NCBI GenBank assembly: GCA_030149475.1
Contig: JASBRL010000041.1
Span: 1-42,208, forward strand
Length of the DNA: 42,208 bases
Direction of reading: 5' to 3'
Origin: Marinobacter sp.
GTDB lineage: Bacteria > Pseudomonadota > Gammaproteobacteria > Pseudomonadales > Oleiphilaceae
Shown here: positions 14,827 through 23,265 of the stretch, in pieces
Layout of the letters: every line of letters starts with the position of its first letter
How positions within the stretch are numbered: the stretch's first letter is position 1
The notes under the pieces: generated by a model
What the model was told of the DNA's origin: nothing
Seen by the model: the letters and a program-made list of their open reading frames with translations, nothing else
Database searches by the model: none
Program-made: the position numbers and the translations under genes

Positions 14827-16275
14827 ATGGCGAACACCGATAAACAGGTGAACGAGCTGGTCAAACGGGAGTACGAGCACGGTTTCGTAACAGAAATCGA
14901 GGCGGATACGTTTGAGCCGGGCCTGAATGAAGACGTTATTCGCCGCCTGTCGGCAGTCAAGAACGAACCTGAATTCATGCTGGAGTGGCGGCTGAAGGCC
15001 TATCGGCGCTGGCTGGAAATGGACGAACCGGAATGGGCCCACGTCCACTATCCCAAGGTGGATTATCAGAATATCTCCTATTATTCCGCGCCCAAGAAAA
15101 AGGAAGATATGCCCCAGAGCCTCGACGACGTCGATCCGGAGCTGCTCAAAACCTATGAAAAACTGGGCATACCGTTGCACGAGCGGGCCAAACTGGCCGG
15201 AGTCGCGGTGGATGCGGTCTTCGATTCGGTCTCGGTCGCGACAACGTTCAAAGAGCCTCTGGCCAAAGCCGGAGTGATTTTCTGCTCCATCTCCGAAGCG
15301 GTACGAGAGCACCCCGAGCTGGTGCAGAAATACCTGGGCTCGGTGGTTCCGGCCGGTGACAACTTCTTCGCCGGGCTGAATGCCGCGGTGTTCTCCGACG
15401 GCACCTTTGTCTACGTCCCCAAGGGCGTTCGCTGCCCGATGGAGTTGTCCACCTATTTCCGGATCAACGCGGCCAATACCGGCCAGTTCGAACGTACTCT
15501 GATCATCGCCGAGGAAGGCAGCTACGTCAGCTACCTGGAAGGCTGCACCGCCCCCATGCGTGACGAAAACCAGCTGCACGCGGCGGTGGTTGAACTGGTG
15601 GCGCTGGACGACGCCCAGATCAAATACTCCACCGTGCAGAACTGGTACCCGGGCGACGAAAACGGCAAGGGTGGCATCTATAACTTTGTCACCAAGCGCG
15701 GCGCCTGCATCGGCAAGAATTCCAAGATTTCCTGGACCCAGGTGGAAACCGGGTCTGCGGTCACCTGGAAGTATCCAAGCTGTGTGCTGCGGGGTGAAAA
15801 CAGCGTGGGCGAGTTCTACTCCGTGGCGCTGACCAACAACTACCAGCAGGCTGACACCGGCACCAAGATGATTCACCTGGGCAAGAACACCACCAGCACA
15901 ATCATCTCCAAGGGCATTTCAGCGGGGCACAGCAGCAACGCCTACCGCGGCCTGGTGAAATTCGGCCCAGGGGCCACCGGCGCGCGCAATTTTACCCAGT
16001 GCGACTCCCTGCTGATCGGTGACCGGAGCGCGGCGCACACGTTCCCGTACATCGAAAGCAAGAACAAACAGGCCATCCTCGAACACGAGGCGACCACCTC
16101 CAAGGTCAGCGACGAGCAGATGTTCCTGTGTCGTCAGCGTGGTATCGACCCGGAACAGGCGGTCTCCATGATCGTGAACGGCTTCTGCAAGGAAGTATTC
16201 AAAGAGCTGCCGATGGAATTTGCGGTCGAAGCCGGCAAGTTGCTGGAAGTCAGCCTTGAGGGCTCGGTCGGCTGA
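14827..16275 (+). CDS. sufB: Fe-S cluster scaffold protein SufB
   Basis: The protein has 482 residues from the ATG at 14827 ([20 protein letters not shown]); the frame is open for 27 codons further up, but this start fits SufB length. SufB is the scaffold of the SufBCD complex on which iron-sulfur clusters are built. The conserved cysteine taken as persulfide/cluster site is C392 in the [10 protein letters not shown] block, and the long beta-helix core with [22 protein letters not shown] is typical. It heads a seven-gene operon with sufC, D, S, A, T and E. Regulation is suggested by the IscR-like box upstream. Confidence 0.97.
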   Translation: MANTDKQVNELVKREYEHGFVTEIEADTFEPGLNEDVIRRLSAVKNEPEFMLEWRLKAYRRWLEMDEPEWAHVHYPKVDYQNISYYSAPKKKEDMPQSLDDVDPELLKTYEKLGIPLHERAKLAGVAVDAVFDSVSVATTFKEPLAKAGVIFCSISEAVREHPELVQKYLGSVVPAGDNFFAGLNAAVFSDGTFVYVPKGVRCPMELSTYFRINAANTGQFERTLIIAEEGSYVSYLEGCTAPMRDENQLHAAVVELVALDDAQIKYSTVQNWYPGDENGKGGIYNFVTKRGACIGKNSKISWTQVETGSAVTWKYPSCVLRGENSVGEFYSVALTNNYQQADTGTKMIHLGKNTTSTIISKGISAGHSSNAYRGLVKFGPGATGARNFTQCDSLLIGDRSAAHTFPYIESKNKQAILEHEATTSKVSDEQMFLCRQRGIDPEQAVSMIVNGFCKEVFKELPMEFAVEAGKLLEVSLEGSVG

Positions 16276-16346
16276 CCCGGCTGGCGCCGGGCACCGACAG
16301 CCGATCACCGAATCAGACAAAGTTATTAAGAGAGAGATAGCGATTC

Positions 16347-17108
16347 ATGCTGAGCATCAAGAACCTGCACGCCTCGGTTGAGGGCAAAGAGATCCTCAAG
16401 GGCATCAACCTGGAGATCAAGGCCGGGGAAGTTCACGCCATCATGGGCCCCAACGGCTCTGGCAAGAGCACCCTGTCTCAGGTGCTGGCCGGCAATGAAG
16501 CCTTCGAGGTCACCGAGGGTGAGGTATTGATGGATAACCGCAATCTGCTTGAACTGGCAACGGAAGAACGGGCGCGGGAAGGCATTTTCCTGGCGTTCCA
16601 GTACCCGGTGGAAATCCCCGGGGTCAGCAACATGCAGTTTCTTCGCACTGCCGTGAACGCCCTGCGCACCCATCGGGGCGAGGAAGAGATGAACGCTGCC
16701 GAGTTCATGAAGCTCGCACGGGAGACTTCCAGACAGGTTGATCTGGATCCGGGGTTCCTCAAGCGCGGCGTCAACGAAGGCTTCTCCGGAGGCGAGAAGA
16801 AGCGCAATGAAATCATGCAGGCCCTGCTGCTCCAGCCACGCCTGGCGATTCTCGACGAAACCGATTCCGGCCTCGACATCGATGCCCTGAAGGTCGTCGC
16901 CGACGGTGTAAACGCCCTGAAATCCAGGGACCGGGCGGTACTGATGGTGACTCACTATCAGCGCCTGCTGAACCACATCGTGCCGGACTTCGTGCATGTC
17001 CTGGCCAACGGCCAGATCATCAAATCCGGCGGCCGCGAACTGGCCCTGGAGCTTGAAGAGCGCGGTTACGGCTGGCTGGGTGTCAAAGACGAAGTGGCCA
17101 CCAGCTGA
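16347..17108 (+). CDS. sufC: Fe-S assembly ATPase SufC
   Basis: The protein has 253 residues. It is an ABC-type ATPase that is soluble and binds SufB and SufD, driving a change of shape needed for cluster assembly. Walker A is GPNGSGKST (34-42), the signature FSGGE (146-150) followed by KKRNE as is typical of SufC, and Walker B LAILDETDSGLD (166-177). It lies 71 bp after sufB; GAGAGAGAT precedes the ATG. No transport permease accompanies it, consistent with the non-transport role. Confidence 0.97.
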   Translation: MLSIKNLHASVEGKEILKGINLEIKAGEVHAIMGPNGSGKSTLSQVLAGNEAFEVTEGEVLMDNRNLLELATEERAREGIFLAFQYPVEIPGVSNMQFLRTAVNALRTHRGEEEMNAAEFMKLARETSRQVDLDPGFLKRGVNEGFSGGEKKRNEIMQALLLQPRLAILDETDSGLDIDALKVVADGVNALKSRDRAVLMVTHYQRLLNHIVPDFVHVLANGQIIKSGGRELALELEERGYGWLGVKDEVATS

Positions 17109-17121
17109 AGGAGCTCGCGGA

Positions 17122-18408
17122 ATGAAACCAGCACCGATCCTGTCCAGCGCGTTTCTTGAGCCCAGCGGCCAGAGCCTGCCCGCACCCCTGCTGGCCTTGC
17201 GCCAGCAGCGTGGCAAGGCCCTGGCGGATATGCCGCTGCCTACGCGCAAAACAGAAAACTGGAAATACTCCAGCCGTTACCTGAAGCTCACCGACGAACT
17301 GGCTGCGGGCCTGCCCGCGGACGGCCAGACCGGACCGGCCCTGGCGGTGGACGGCTATCATGTCGTGTTCCGTAACGGCATCATGGTGCCTGAGGCCAGC
17401 GACTACCCGGATACCGACGGCATCAGCATTGAGCGCTTCGCGGATCTGGATGACGACGCCGCCACGCAACTTGCAGAGCGCCTGGACAACACCCTGGACA
17501 GCAACGGCGTTCAACTGGCGCGACTGAATGCGGCCCGCTTTGAGGATGGCCTGTATATCCGTCTCAGGCCCGGCGCCGTGCTCGACCAGCCGCTGTTCGT
17601 GATCAGCGAAACCGACGCCAGCGTCAGTGGTTCGGCCTACCCCCGTATTTATGTGGACGCCGGCGCCAACAGTCAGATCACTCTGGTGGAAGAATTCATC
17701 ACCACCGGCGCAGAGCCCGCCATGGTCAATGCGGTCACGGAATTCGCCCTGGCAGAAGGCGCTAACGTCACCAATGTACGGTTGTCGCTGGACGGCGATA
17801 ACGTTCAGCACGTCGGCGCCACCGGTGCCCGCTTGCAGGGCCATGCCCGCTTCGACAGTCATACCGTCGGCTTTGGCGGCCCGCTGCGCCGGCACGACCT
17901 GCAGGTACGACTCGAGGCGTCAGGCGCGGAATGCCGCCTGAACGGGGTGGTCGTGACCCAGCACAAACAGCACTATGACAACCACACCACCATTGAGCAC
18001 ATCGCACCCCACTGCAACAGCGAGGAAACCTATCGTAATATTGCAGCGGACGAATCCCATGCGATCTTCAACGGACGCATCCATATTCATCAGGATGCCC
18101 AAAAATCCAATGCCAACATGAGCAACAAGAACCTGTTGCTCTCTACCGGCGCCGAAATCGACACCAAGCCAGAGCTGGAAATCTATGCCGATGACGTCAA
18201 GTGCGCCCACGGGGCAACCGTCGGCCAGCTTAACGAAGAATCGGTGTTCTATCTGATATCCCGGGGCATTGGCCGGCAGGAAGCACGAACCCTGCTCAGC
18301 ATGGCATTTATCAATGAGCTCATTGAACAGATTCCCGTTCCGGCGGTGCGGGGAACTGTGCAACTGCGCCTGAACCGGTTTTTTGAACAGACGGTTGTGG
18401 AGGCCTGA
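17122..18408 (+). CDS. sufD: Fe-S cluster assembly protein SufD
   Basis: The protein has 428 residues starting at the ATG at 17122, which follows AAGGAG at 17108-17113 (overlapping the sufC stop). SufD is the SufB paralogue that completes the SufBC2D complex and helps iron entry. The N-terminal helix region contains PLPTRKTENWKYSS, typical of SufD; the C-terminal block DVKCAHGATVGQL has C361 and H363, the latter matching the His implicated in cluster building at the SufB-SufD interface. The 13-bp gap to sufC indicates tight coupling. Confidence 0.96.
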   Translation: MKPAPILSSAFLEPSGQSLPAPLLALRQQRGKALADMPLPTRKTENWKYSSRYLKLTDELAAGLPADGQTGPALAVDGYHVVFRNGIMVPEASDYPDTDGISIERFADLDDDAATQLAERLDNTLDSNGVQLARLNAARFEDGLYIRLRPGAVLDQPLFVISETDASVSGSAYPRIYVDAGANSQITLVEEFITTGAEPAMVNAVTEFALAEGANVTNVRLSLDGDNVQHVGATGARLQGHARFDSHTVGFGGPLRRHDLQVRLEASGAECRLNGVVVTQHKQHYDNHTTIEHIAPHCNSEETYRNIAADESHAIFNGRIHIHQDAQKSNANMSNKNLLLSTGAEIDTKPELEIYADDVKCAHGATVGQLNEESVFYLISRGIGRQEARTLLSMAFINELIEQIPVPAVRGTVQLRLNRFFEQTVVEA

Positions 18409-18414
18409 ACGATC

Positions 18415-19668
18415 ATGACGGATCTATCCGTGGCAACATCACTGGCAGCATCAACGCTGGATATCGACGCCATTCGGAACGAGTTTCCGATTCTCGGCCA
18501 GACGGTTCACGGCAAGCCACTGGTGTACCTGGACAACGGCGCATCGGCCCAGAAGCCTTTTGCCGTGCTGGACGCCATGGACCGCTATTACCGGGAAATG
18601 CACTCCAACGTGCACCGGGGCGCTCACACCCTGGGTGACCGCGCCACCGTGGCCTTCGAAGGGGCCCGGGAAACCGTGCGGGCCTTCCTCAATGCAGCGG
18701 ATACCCGCCAGATCATCTGGACCCGGGGTACCACCGAGGCAATCAACGTCATTGCCAACGGCCTGGCGGAGAAGCTGAACCCCGGTGATGAAATTCTGGT
18801 CAGCCAGATGGAGCACCACGCCAACATCGTGCCCTGGCAAATGCTGGCCGAACGCACCGGTGCGAAACTGATGCCGGTGCAGGTGACCCCGGCGGGCGAA
18901 CTGGATCTGCCGTCCTTCGACAGCCTGCTGGGTGAGCGCACCCGGATCATGGCCCTGACCCATGTGTCCAACGTTCTGGGCACCATCAATCCGGTACAGG
19001 ATCTTATCGCCCGCGCCAGGTCGCAGGGCGCGATCACCGTGATCGATGGCGCCCAGGCCGTGCCGCACTTCCAGCCGGACGTACAGGCGCTGGATTGCGA
19101 CTTCTATGTGTTTTCATCCCACAAACTGTTCGGCCCCACCGGCATTGGCGTGCTGTACGGCCGCGAAGAGTTGCTGGAAGCCATGCCTCCGTTCATGGGC
19201 GGTGGCGAAATGATTGAACGGGTGAGCTTTGAGCGCACCACCTGGAACACCCTGCCCTATAAATTTGAGGCCGGAACGCCGCCGATTGCCGAAGCCATCG
19301 GCCTGGGCGCTGCCATCGACTATCTCCAGAGCCTTGACCGGCCGGCGATTGAAGCCGCCGAGCAGGCGCTGCTGAACCGCTGCAACGAACTGGTGGAGAC
19401 CGTGCCGGGCATGGAGGTGATTGGCACGGCTGCCAGTAAAGTGCCGGTGATGTCCTTTAAAATTGCCGGTCTGCACCCCAGTGATATAGGTACACTGCTG
19501 GATCAGCAGGGCATTGCGATCCGGACCGGACACCATTGCGCCATGCCGCTGATGGACTTTTTCAGCGTGCCCGGAACGGCGCGGGCGTCTTTTGCGTTTT
19601 ACAACACGCTGGCCGAAGTAGACCAGCTGTTCCAGGCGCTGCGCAAGATCCAGCGTCTGCTCACCTGA
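18415..19668 (+). CDS. sufS: cysteine desulfurase SufS
   Basis: The protein has 417 residues, slightly longer than E. coli SufS (406) because of a short N-terminal tail. It is a PLP enzyme that takes sulfur from L-cysteine as a persulfide. The PLP lysine is K237 in SSHKLFGPTGIG; PLP contacts include H135, D211 and Q214; the persulfide cysteine is C375 in RTGHHCAMP, the group II arrangement with a short loop. Group II enzymes need a sulfur acceptor, and sufE is present in the same operon. The gene starts 6 bp after sufD. Confidence 0.97.
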   Translation: MTDLSVATSLAASTLDIDAIRNEFPILGQTVHGKPLVYLDNGASAQKPFAVLDAMDRYYREMHSNVHRGAHTLGDRATVAFEGARETVRAFLNAADTRQIIWTRGTTEAINVIANGLAEKLNPGDEILVSQMEHHANIVPWQMLAERTGAKLMPVQVTPAGELDLPSFDSLLGERTRIMALTHVSNVLGTINPVQDLIARARSQGAITVIDGAQAVPHFQPDVQALDCDFYVFSSHKLFGPTGIGVLYGREELLEAMPPFMGGGEMIERVSFERTTWNTLPYKFEAGTPPIAEAIGLGAAIDYLQSLDRPAIEAAEQALLNRCNELVETVPGMEVIGTAASKVPVMSFKIAGLHPSDIGTLLDQQGIAIRTGHHCAMPLMDFFSVPGTARASFAFYNTLAEVDQLFQALRKIQRLLT

Positions 19669-19681
19669 TGGAGGCGAAGCA

Positions 19682-20035
19682 ATGACAGCACAAACCTTTA
19701 CGCCGACGGTGGGGATCACCATGACACCCAGCGCGGTGGGCCACGTACGCAAGCAGCTTTCCAAAAAACCGGACGCCCGGGGTATTCGCCTGGCGGTCAG
19801 GAAAAGTGGCTGCTCCGGTTTCAAGTACGAAACCCAGTGGGTGGAAGAAGCGCTGGCGGACGATCAGGTGTTTACCGTAGACGGCGTTGATATTTACGTC
19901 GAACGCAAACATCTGCCGATCGTCAACGGCACCGAGATTGACTTCGTTACCGAGGGCGTCAACTCCATGTTCTACTTCCGCAATCCCAACGCCACGGCGG
20001 AATGCGGTTGTGGCGAAAGCTTTTCGGTGGTGTAA
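19682..20035 (+). CDS. sufA: A-type Fe-S carrier protein SufA
   Basis: The protein has 117 residues with the three cysteines of A-type carriers: C44 (KSGCSGFKY), C108 and C110 (AECGCGESF). It receives clusters from SufBCD and passes them to target enzymes. GGAGG is 7 bases before the ATG. The position in the suf operon suggests SufA, though IscA and ErpA share the same fold and motifs; the sequence alone does not separate them fully. Confidence 0.92.
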   Translation: MTAQTFTPTVGITMTPSAVGHVRKQLSKKPDARGIRLAVRKSGCSGFKYETQWVEEALADDQVFTVDGVDIYVERKHLPIVNGTEIDFVTEGVNSMFYFRNPNATAECGCGESFSVV

Positions 20036-20085
20036 GCCCCGCAACACAGTGAATCAGCCAGCAACAGGCGAGGCCAGATAGACTC

Positions 20086-20628
20086 ATGCAAGAACGGGAA
20101 GTTGTCCTGACCAAGCGCGAGGTGGAAGCGCGCCTTGTGCCCTCCGGCACGGAAATCATGGTGCCTGCGGACACCTTCGTCACCATCACCCAGTCTCTGG
20201 GCGGCAGCTTCACCGTCGCGGTGAACGGCAATCTCGCTCGCATTGAAGGCCATGACGCCGACGCGCTTGGCAAGCAGCCCCTGCAAAGCAGCTTCGACAC
20301 CCCGACAGATGGCACCATCAACGAGAATCAGGTCTGGGAAGCCATGCGCGGGTGCTACGACCCGGAAATCCCGGTGAACGTGGTGGACCTGGGGCTGATT
20401 TACGAGTGTGACATCAGTCAGGGCTCAGCGGACGGCAACGTGGTCAATGTGAAAATGACCCTGACCGCCGCTGGCTGTGGCATGGGACCGGTGATCACCG
20501 ACGACGTCAAGCGCAAGATCGAGCATGTTCCCAACGTCGACAAGGTGAACATCGAACTGACGTTCGATCCGCCGTGGAACAGCGACATGTTGACCGATGA
20601 GGCGAAGCTGGAATTAGGAATGTTTTGA
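20086..20628 (+). CDS. sufT: SufT, DUF59/MIP18-family Fe-S maturation protein
   Basis: The protein has 180 residues. The N-terminal half (MQEREVVLTKREVEARLVPSG, then DTFVTITQSLGGSFTV) is the extension found in SufT; the C-terminal half is the MIP18/DUF59 domain with RGCYDPEIPVNVVDLGLIY and the cysteine motif TAAGCGMGP. SufT proteins help Fe-S protein maturation under high demand and are found in suf operons of several bacterial groups, though not in E. coli. The stop codon is directly followed by the sufE ATG. Confidence 0.92.
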   Translation: MQEREVVLTKREVEARLVPSGTEIMVPADTFVTITQSLGGSFTVAVNGNLARIEGHDADALGKQPLQSSFDTPTDGTINENQVWEAMRGCYDPEIPVNVVDLGLIYECDISQGSADGNVVNVKMTLTAAGCGMGPVITDDVKRKIEHVPNVDKVNIELTFDPPWNSDMLTDEAKLELGMF

Positions 20629-21111
20629 ATGAACGCCACCACGCAACAATTTCTCAACAACTCGCTGGGCACCCGCACCACCATCGACGACGTCATCGAG
20701 GACCTGGAATTCCTCGATGACTGGGAAGAACGCTACGCCTACATCATCGACCTGGGCAAACAGTTGCCAGCGTTCCCGGATGACCAGCGGACCGAGGCCA
20801 ATTACGTCCATGGCTGCCAGAGTCAGGTGTGGCTGATCCACCATCTGGACGAAGACAGTGGCAAGCTGTTCCTGCTGATCGACTCCGACGCCATGATTGT
20901 GCGGGGCCTGGCGGCTATCATTCTGGTCGCATTGAATGCCCGTGAGCCACGGGAACTGCTGACGGTGGATATTGACGAACTGTTTGAACGGCTGGATCTG
21001 TTCCGGCATATTTCCCCGACCCGCGGCAACGGTCTGCGGGCCATGATTGCCAAAATCCGTGATCTTGCTGCCACTGAAGTGGGCGAACAGGCCCCCAGCC
21101 GTATTAGCTGA
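20629..21111 (+). CDS. sufE: sulfur acceptor protein SufE
   Basis: The protein has 160 residues, longer than E. coli SufE (138) through a C-terminal tail. The sulfur-accepting cysteine is C63 in YVHGCQSQVWL, the family hallmark. It takes the persulfide from SufS and delivers it to SufB. The ATG immediately follows the sufT stop (TGAATG), so translation is probably coupled. It is the last gene of the suf operon; the 71-bp gap to the convergent flgT-like gene has no strong terminator hairpin. Confidence 0.95.
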   Translation: MNATTQQFLNNSLGTRTTIDDVIEDLEFLDDWEERYAYIIDLGKQLPAFPDDQRTEANYVHGCQSQVWLIHHLDEDSGKLFLLIDSDAMIVRGLAAIILVALNAREPRELLTVDIDELFERLDLFRHISPTRGNGLRAMIAKIRDLAATEVGEQAPSRIS

Positions 21112-21182
21112 TCCGCCACCACACAGAGTCCGGGTCAGCCATCACTGAGGGCACTTTGGCAAGCCCGGCATCGCCCCGCTCT

Positions 21183-22421
21183 TTACCAGATGATCGCCAG
21201 GTCATCCCGCTGGATATTGAGCTGACCGCCCGGCACGTCGATCATCCCCGAGCTGAAATCCGGGTGCACACTGTCCAGCCTGACCGTGGTTTTACTGTCC
21301 TGCAGCTCCGGGGTAGAGTCTGGCGAGTCCAAGTACCGGAGGCTCCGGTACAGGTTGAGGGTGTCACCGGGACGGAGACCCGCGGTCGCGCCCGCATCAA
21401 GCGTCACTTTCTGATCATCCACCCGGGTAATCCGGGCAATAAACGGCTGGCAGGCCAGCGCCTGGTTAACAGACCGGCTCATCTCATCCAGCAGAGCCAT
21501 CACTGCCCGGCCATAACCGGTCTGCTCAAAACCGGCGGAAGCAAACCCCGACACGCCGCCAGGACCGGCATTCCATTCACCGTGGGTCTCGAAGCGCTTC
21601 TGAAACACCGGCGACCCACTGAATCCATCATAAACCATCAGATCGGCCACGAACCGGCGGGACTGGTCAACGGCACCAATAGCACGCTGCATGCGATCAA
21701 TCACCGACGATCCCCACGCGGACGGGTCCGACTGCCCCATGTCCCGGACCACCCCCGCGATCACAAACTGGACGCCCAGCTCATGGGCCATTGCCACCAC
21801 ATTGCTGAGCTGATTGCCAAACTGCTGATGCGTCGGCGCATTGGGCAAATCGCCAAACAACTGCAGTGTGGTTGCGTTGAGCACCTGCAGTCCGCCCTGC
21901 GCTCGCAGGCGAGCCTGCAACTGTTGAGGCAAAGCCTCGCCGGCATCGTCCAATCGTCCGAAACGGGCCTGGTCAGGATGCTGAACCGGGAACGCGGTCA
22001 CCGCAATCCGCTTTTTCAGGTGCACCGAATCGCCGGCACTGCAGCTGCTACCGGGCGACATGTCGGCCCGCAGCCTGAGCTGCAGGACGTCACCCCGGCG
22101 CACCTCACTGATAATGTCGACCCGGCGAGCCTGCGCCTGAGAGGCAACGGTCAGCCTGGAATGGGTCACCACACCGTTCTCCATGGTTTCCTCGCTGGCG
22201 ATCCGCGCTTCGTACTGCAAGGCGACATCCCGTAACGCCGAACGTCGTGCTGCCTCGCGAGCCGCATCAACGTCGCCGCCCTGAATCACCGCCCGTCCGG
22301 TGCCTTCCAGCACGACAGCCTGAGACATTGCCGAGAGCAGCAACGCAGCGACTGCGACCAACAGGCGCAGGCCTGGCAGGGAAAAACGCCCTCGCGGGGC
22401 GCTGTCCGGGCTTGATCCCAT
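21183..22421 (-). CDS. flgT: FlgT-like flagellar H-ring assembly protein
   Basis: The protein has about 412 residues. The ATG at 22421 is chosen, because AAAGG lies too close to the upstream ATG at 22433; a GTG at 22424 is also possible. A signal peptide with hydrophobic LLVAVAALLLSAMSQA is followed by a domain with VLEGTGRAVIQGGDVDAAREAARRSALRDVALQYEA typical of FlgT, a middle domain (IAVTAFPV onward) and a C-terminal small barrel (RVDDQKVTLDAGATAGLRPGDTLNLYR). In Vibrio, FlgT builds the H-ring around the basal body of the sodium-driven polar flagellum. The gene follows the FlgP-like gene with a 3-bp or slightly larger gap. Confidence 0.75.
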   Translation of the reverse strand: MGSSPDSAPRGRFSLPGLRLLVAVAALLLSAMSQAVVLEGTGRAVIQGGDVDAAREAARRSALRDVALQYEARIASEETMENGVVTHSRLTVASQAQARRVDIISEVRRGDVLQLRLRADMSPGSSCSAGDSVHLKKRIAVTAFPVQHPDQARFGRLDDAGEALPQQLQARLRAQGGLQVLNATTLQLFGDLPNAPTHQQFGNQLSNVVAMAHELGVQFVIAGVVRDMGQSDPSAWGSSVIDRMQRAIGAVDQSRRFVADLMVYDGFSGSPVFQKRFETHGEWNAGPGGVSGFASAGFEQTGYGRAVMALLDEMSRSVNQALACQPFIARITRVDDQKVTLDAGATAGLRPGDTLNLYRSLRYLDSPDSTPELQDSKTTVRLDSVHPDFSSGMIDVPGGQLNIQRDDLAIIW

Positions 22422-22436
22422 CACACTGAGCATCCT

Positions 22437-22985
22437 TTATTCGATGTAGTAAAGCGAATCGACCTGGCCACTGGTCACGTCTCCGGCGCTGTCATTACCT
22501 CGCGGCATGGGAATAGGGCACATATCGCGAACCGCTACGTCAGTGGCAGCCTCCGCGACGCACTGCCGGAAACGTGGCTCCAGCTTGAGCTCCATGACAG
22601 ACTCAACGACACCGTCGCTGTGCTCGTTTACCGCAACCAGTTTGGCGCCGCGAATGTAACTGTCCACATAGGCCCGGAACATATCGTTGTTCAGAACGAA
22701 GTCATTGACCGTTGAGCTGCCGTATATGACCGTACCGTAGACCCGTTCCGCCAGATTACGATAGGCATCAAGCTGCGAAGCACGCCGCGCCAGCAGACGC
22801 TTGCGGGTGTCCGGCCGGTCCCTGGCGACATTTTCGTAGGTACCAAAACCGCTGACCCGAACCGTAATCGGCTCCAGTCTGGCCGGGGCCCGGCTATCCG
22901 GCAGGGACGCCTGTTGATAGCGGCCAGTCTCGGCACACCCCGCCAGCACCATCATCAGCATTAAAGCCATACCGCGACCTGTCAT
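22437..22985 (-). CDS. flgP: FlgP-like flagellar lipoprotein (LPP20 family)
   Basis: The protein has 182 residues. The lipobox VLAGC places the lipid on C16. The body contains RVSGFGTYENVARDRPDTRKRLLARRASQLDAYRNLAERVYG, the repeat-like ARRAxxxDAYRxLAE signature of the LPP20/FlgP family, and later SYIRGAKLV and VESVMELKL. FlgP is an outer membrane lipoprotein that surrounds the LP ring of polar flagella in Vibrio and Campylobacter. It lies directly before a FlgT-like gene. No flgO follows in this window. Confidence 0.78.
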   Translation of the reverse strand: MTGRGMALMLMMVLAGCAETGRYQQASLPDSRAPARLEPITVRVSGFGTYENVARDRPDTRKRLLARRASQLDAYRNLAERVYGTVIYGSSTVNDFVLNNDMFRAYVDSYIRGAKLVAVNEHSDGVVESVMELKLEPRFRQCVAEAATDVAVRDMCPIPMPRGNDSAGDVTSGQVDSLYYIE

Positions 22986-23042
22986 TGCCTCTCTCCACCA
23001 GAAACTGTCATGATCTCAGGCCATGAAAAAATCACGCCAACA

Positions 23043-23070
23043 TATATAAACCATTGTTTTCAATAGACAA
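23043..23070 (-). promoter_or_regulatory. candidate promoter of flgP-flgT
   Basis: Read on the minus strand, TTGTCT (23070-23065), a 16-bp spacer and TATATA (23048-23043) stand 58 bp before the flgP start codon. It is a sigma-70-like match of moderate quality. Confidence 0.4.
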
Positions 23071-23265
23071 GACTTCGTGATGGGGCGGCAATAATCTCAG
23101 AAACGGCAACAAACCACCGCTTACACAGCGGGAACACTCCGTTACGCCTTTCTTACAGTCCGCGAAATGCCATTCGGCTAAGCTGGATCCCACTGATAGT
23201 GGCCCTGACACCCTGAGGGCCGAGCGCCGACCCAACAACAGAAAAACACCGGAGCACCACCCCCT

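Noticed and set aside
14677..15876. Long minus-strand open frame opposite sufB
   Set aside because: sufB is unmistakable on the plus strand; the opposite frame is His/Gly/Val-rich translation of the complement with no family motif.
21156..22235. Long plus-strand open frame opposite flgT
   Set aside because: FlgT motifs and the signal peptide are on the minus strand, with the flgP gene directly before it; antisense artefact.
23015..23040. Sigma-54-like sequence upstream of flgP
   Set aside because: A TGGC is present on the minus strand but the GC of the -12 element is not at the required distance; the sigma-70-like match at 23043-23070 is better.
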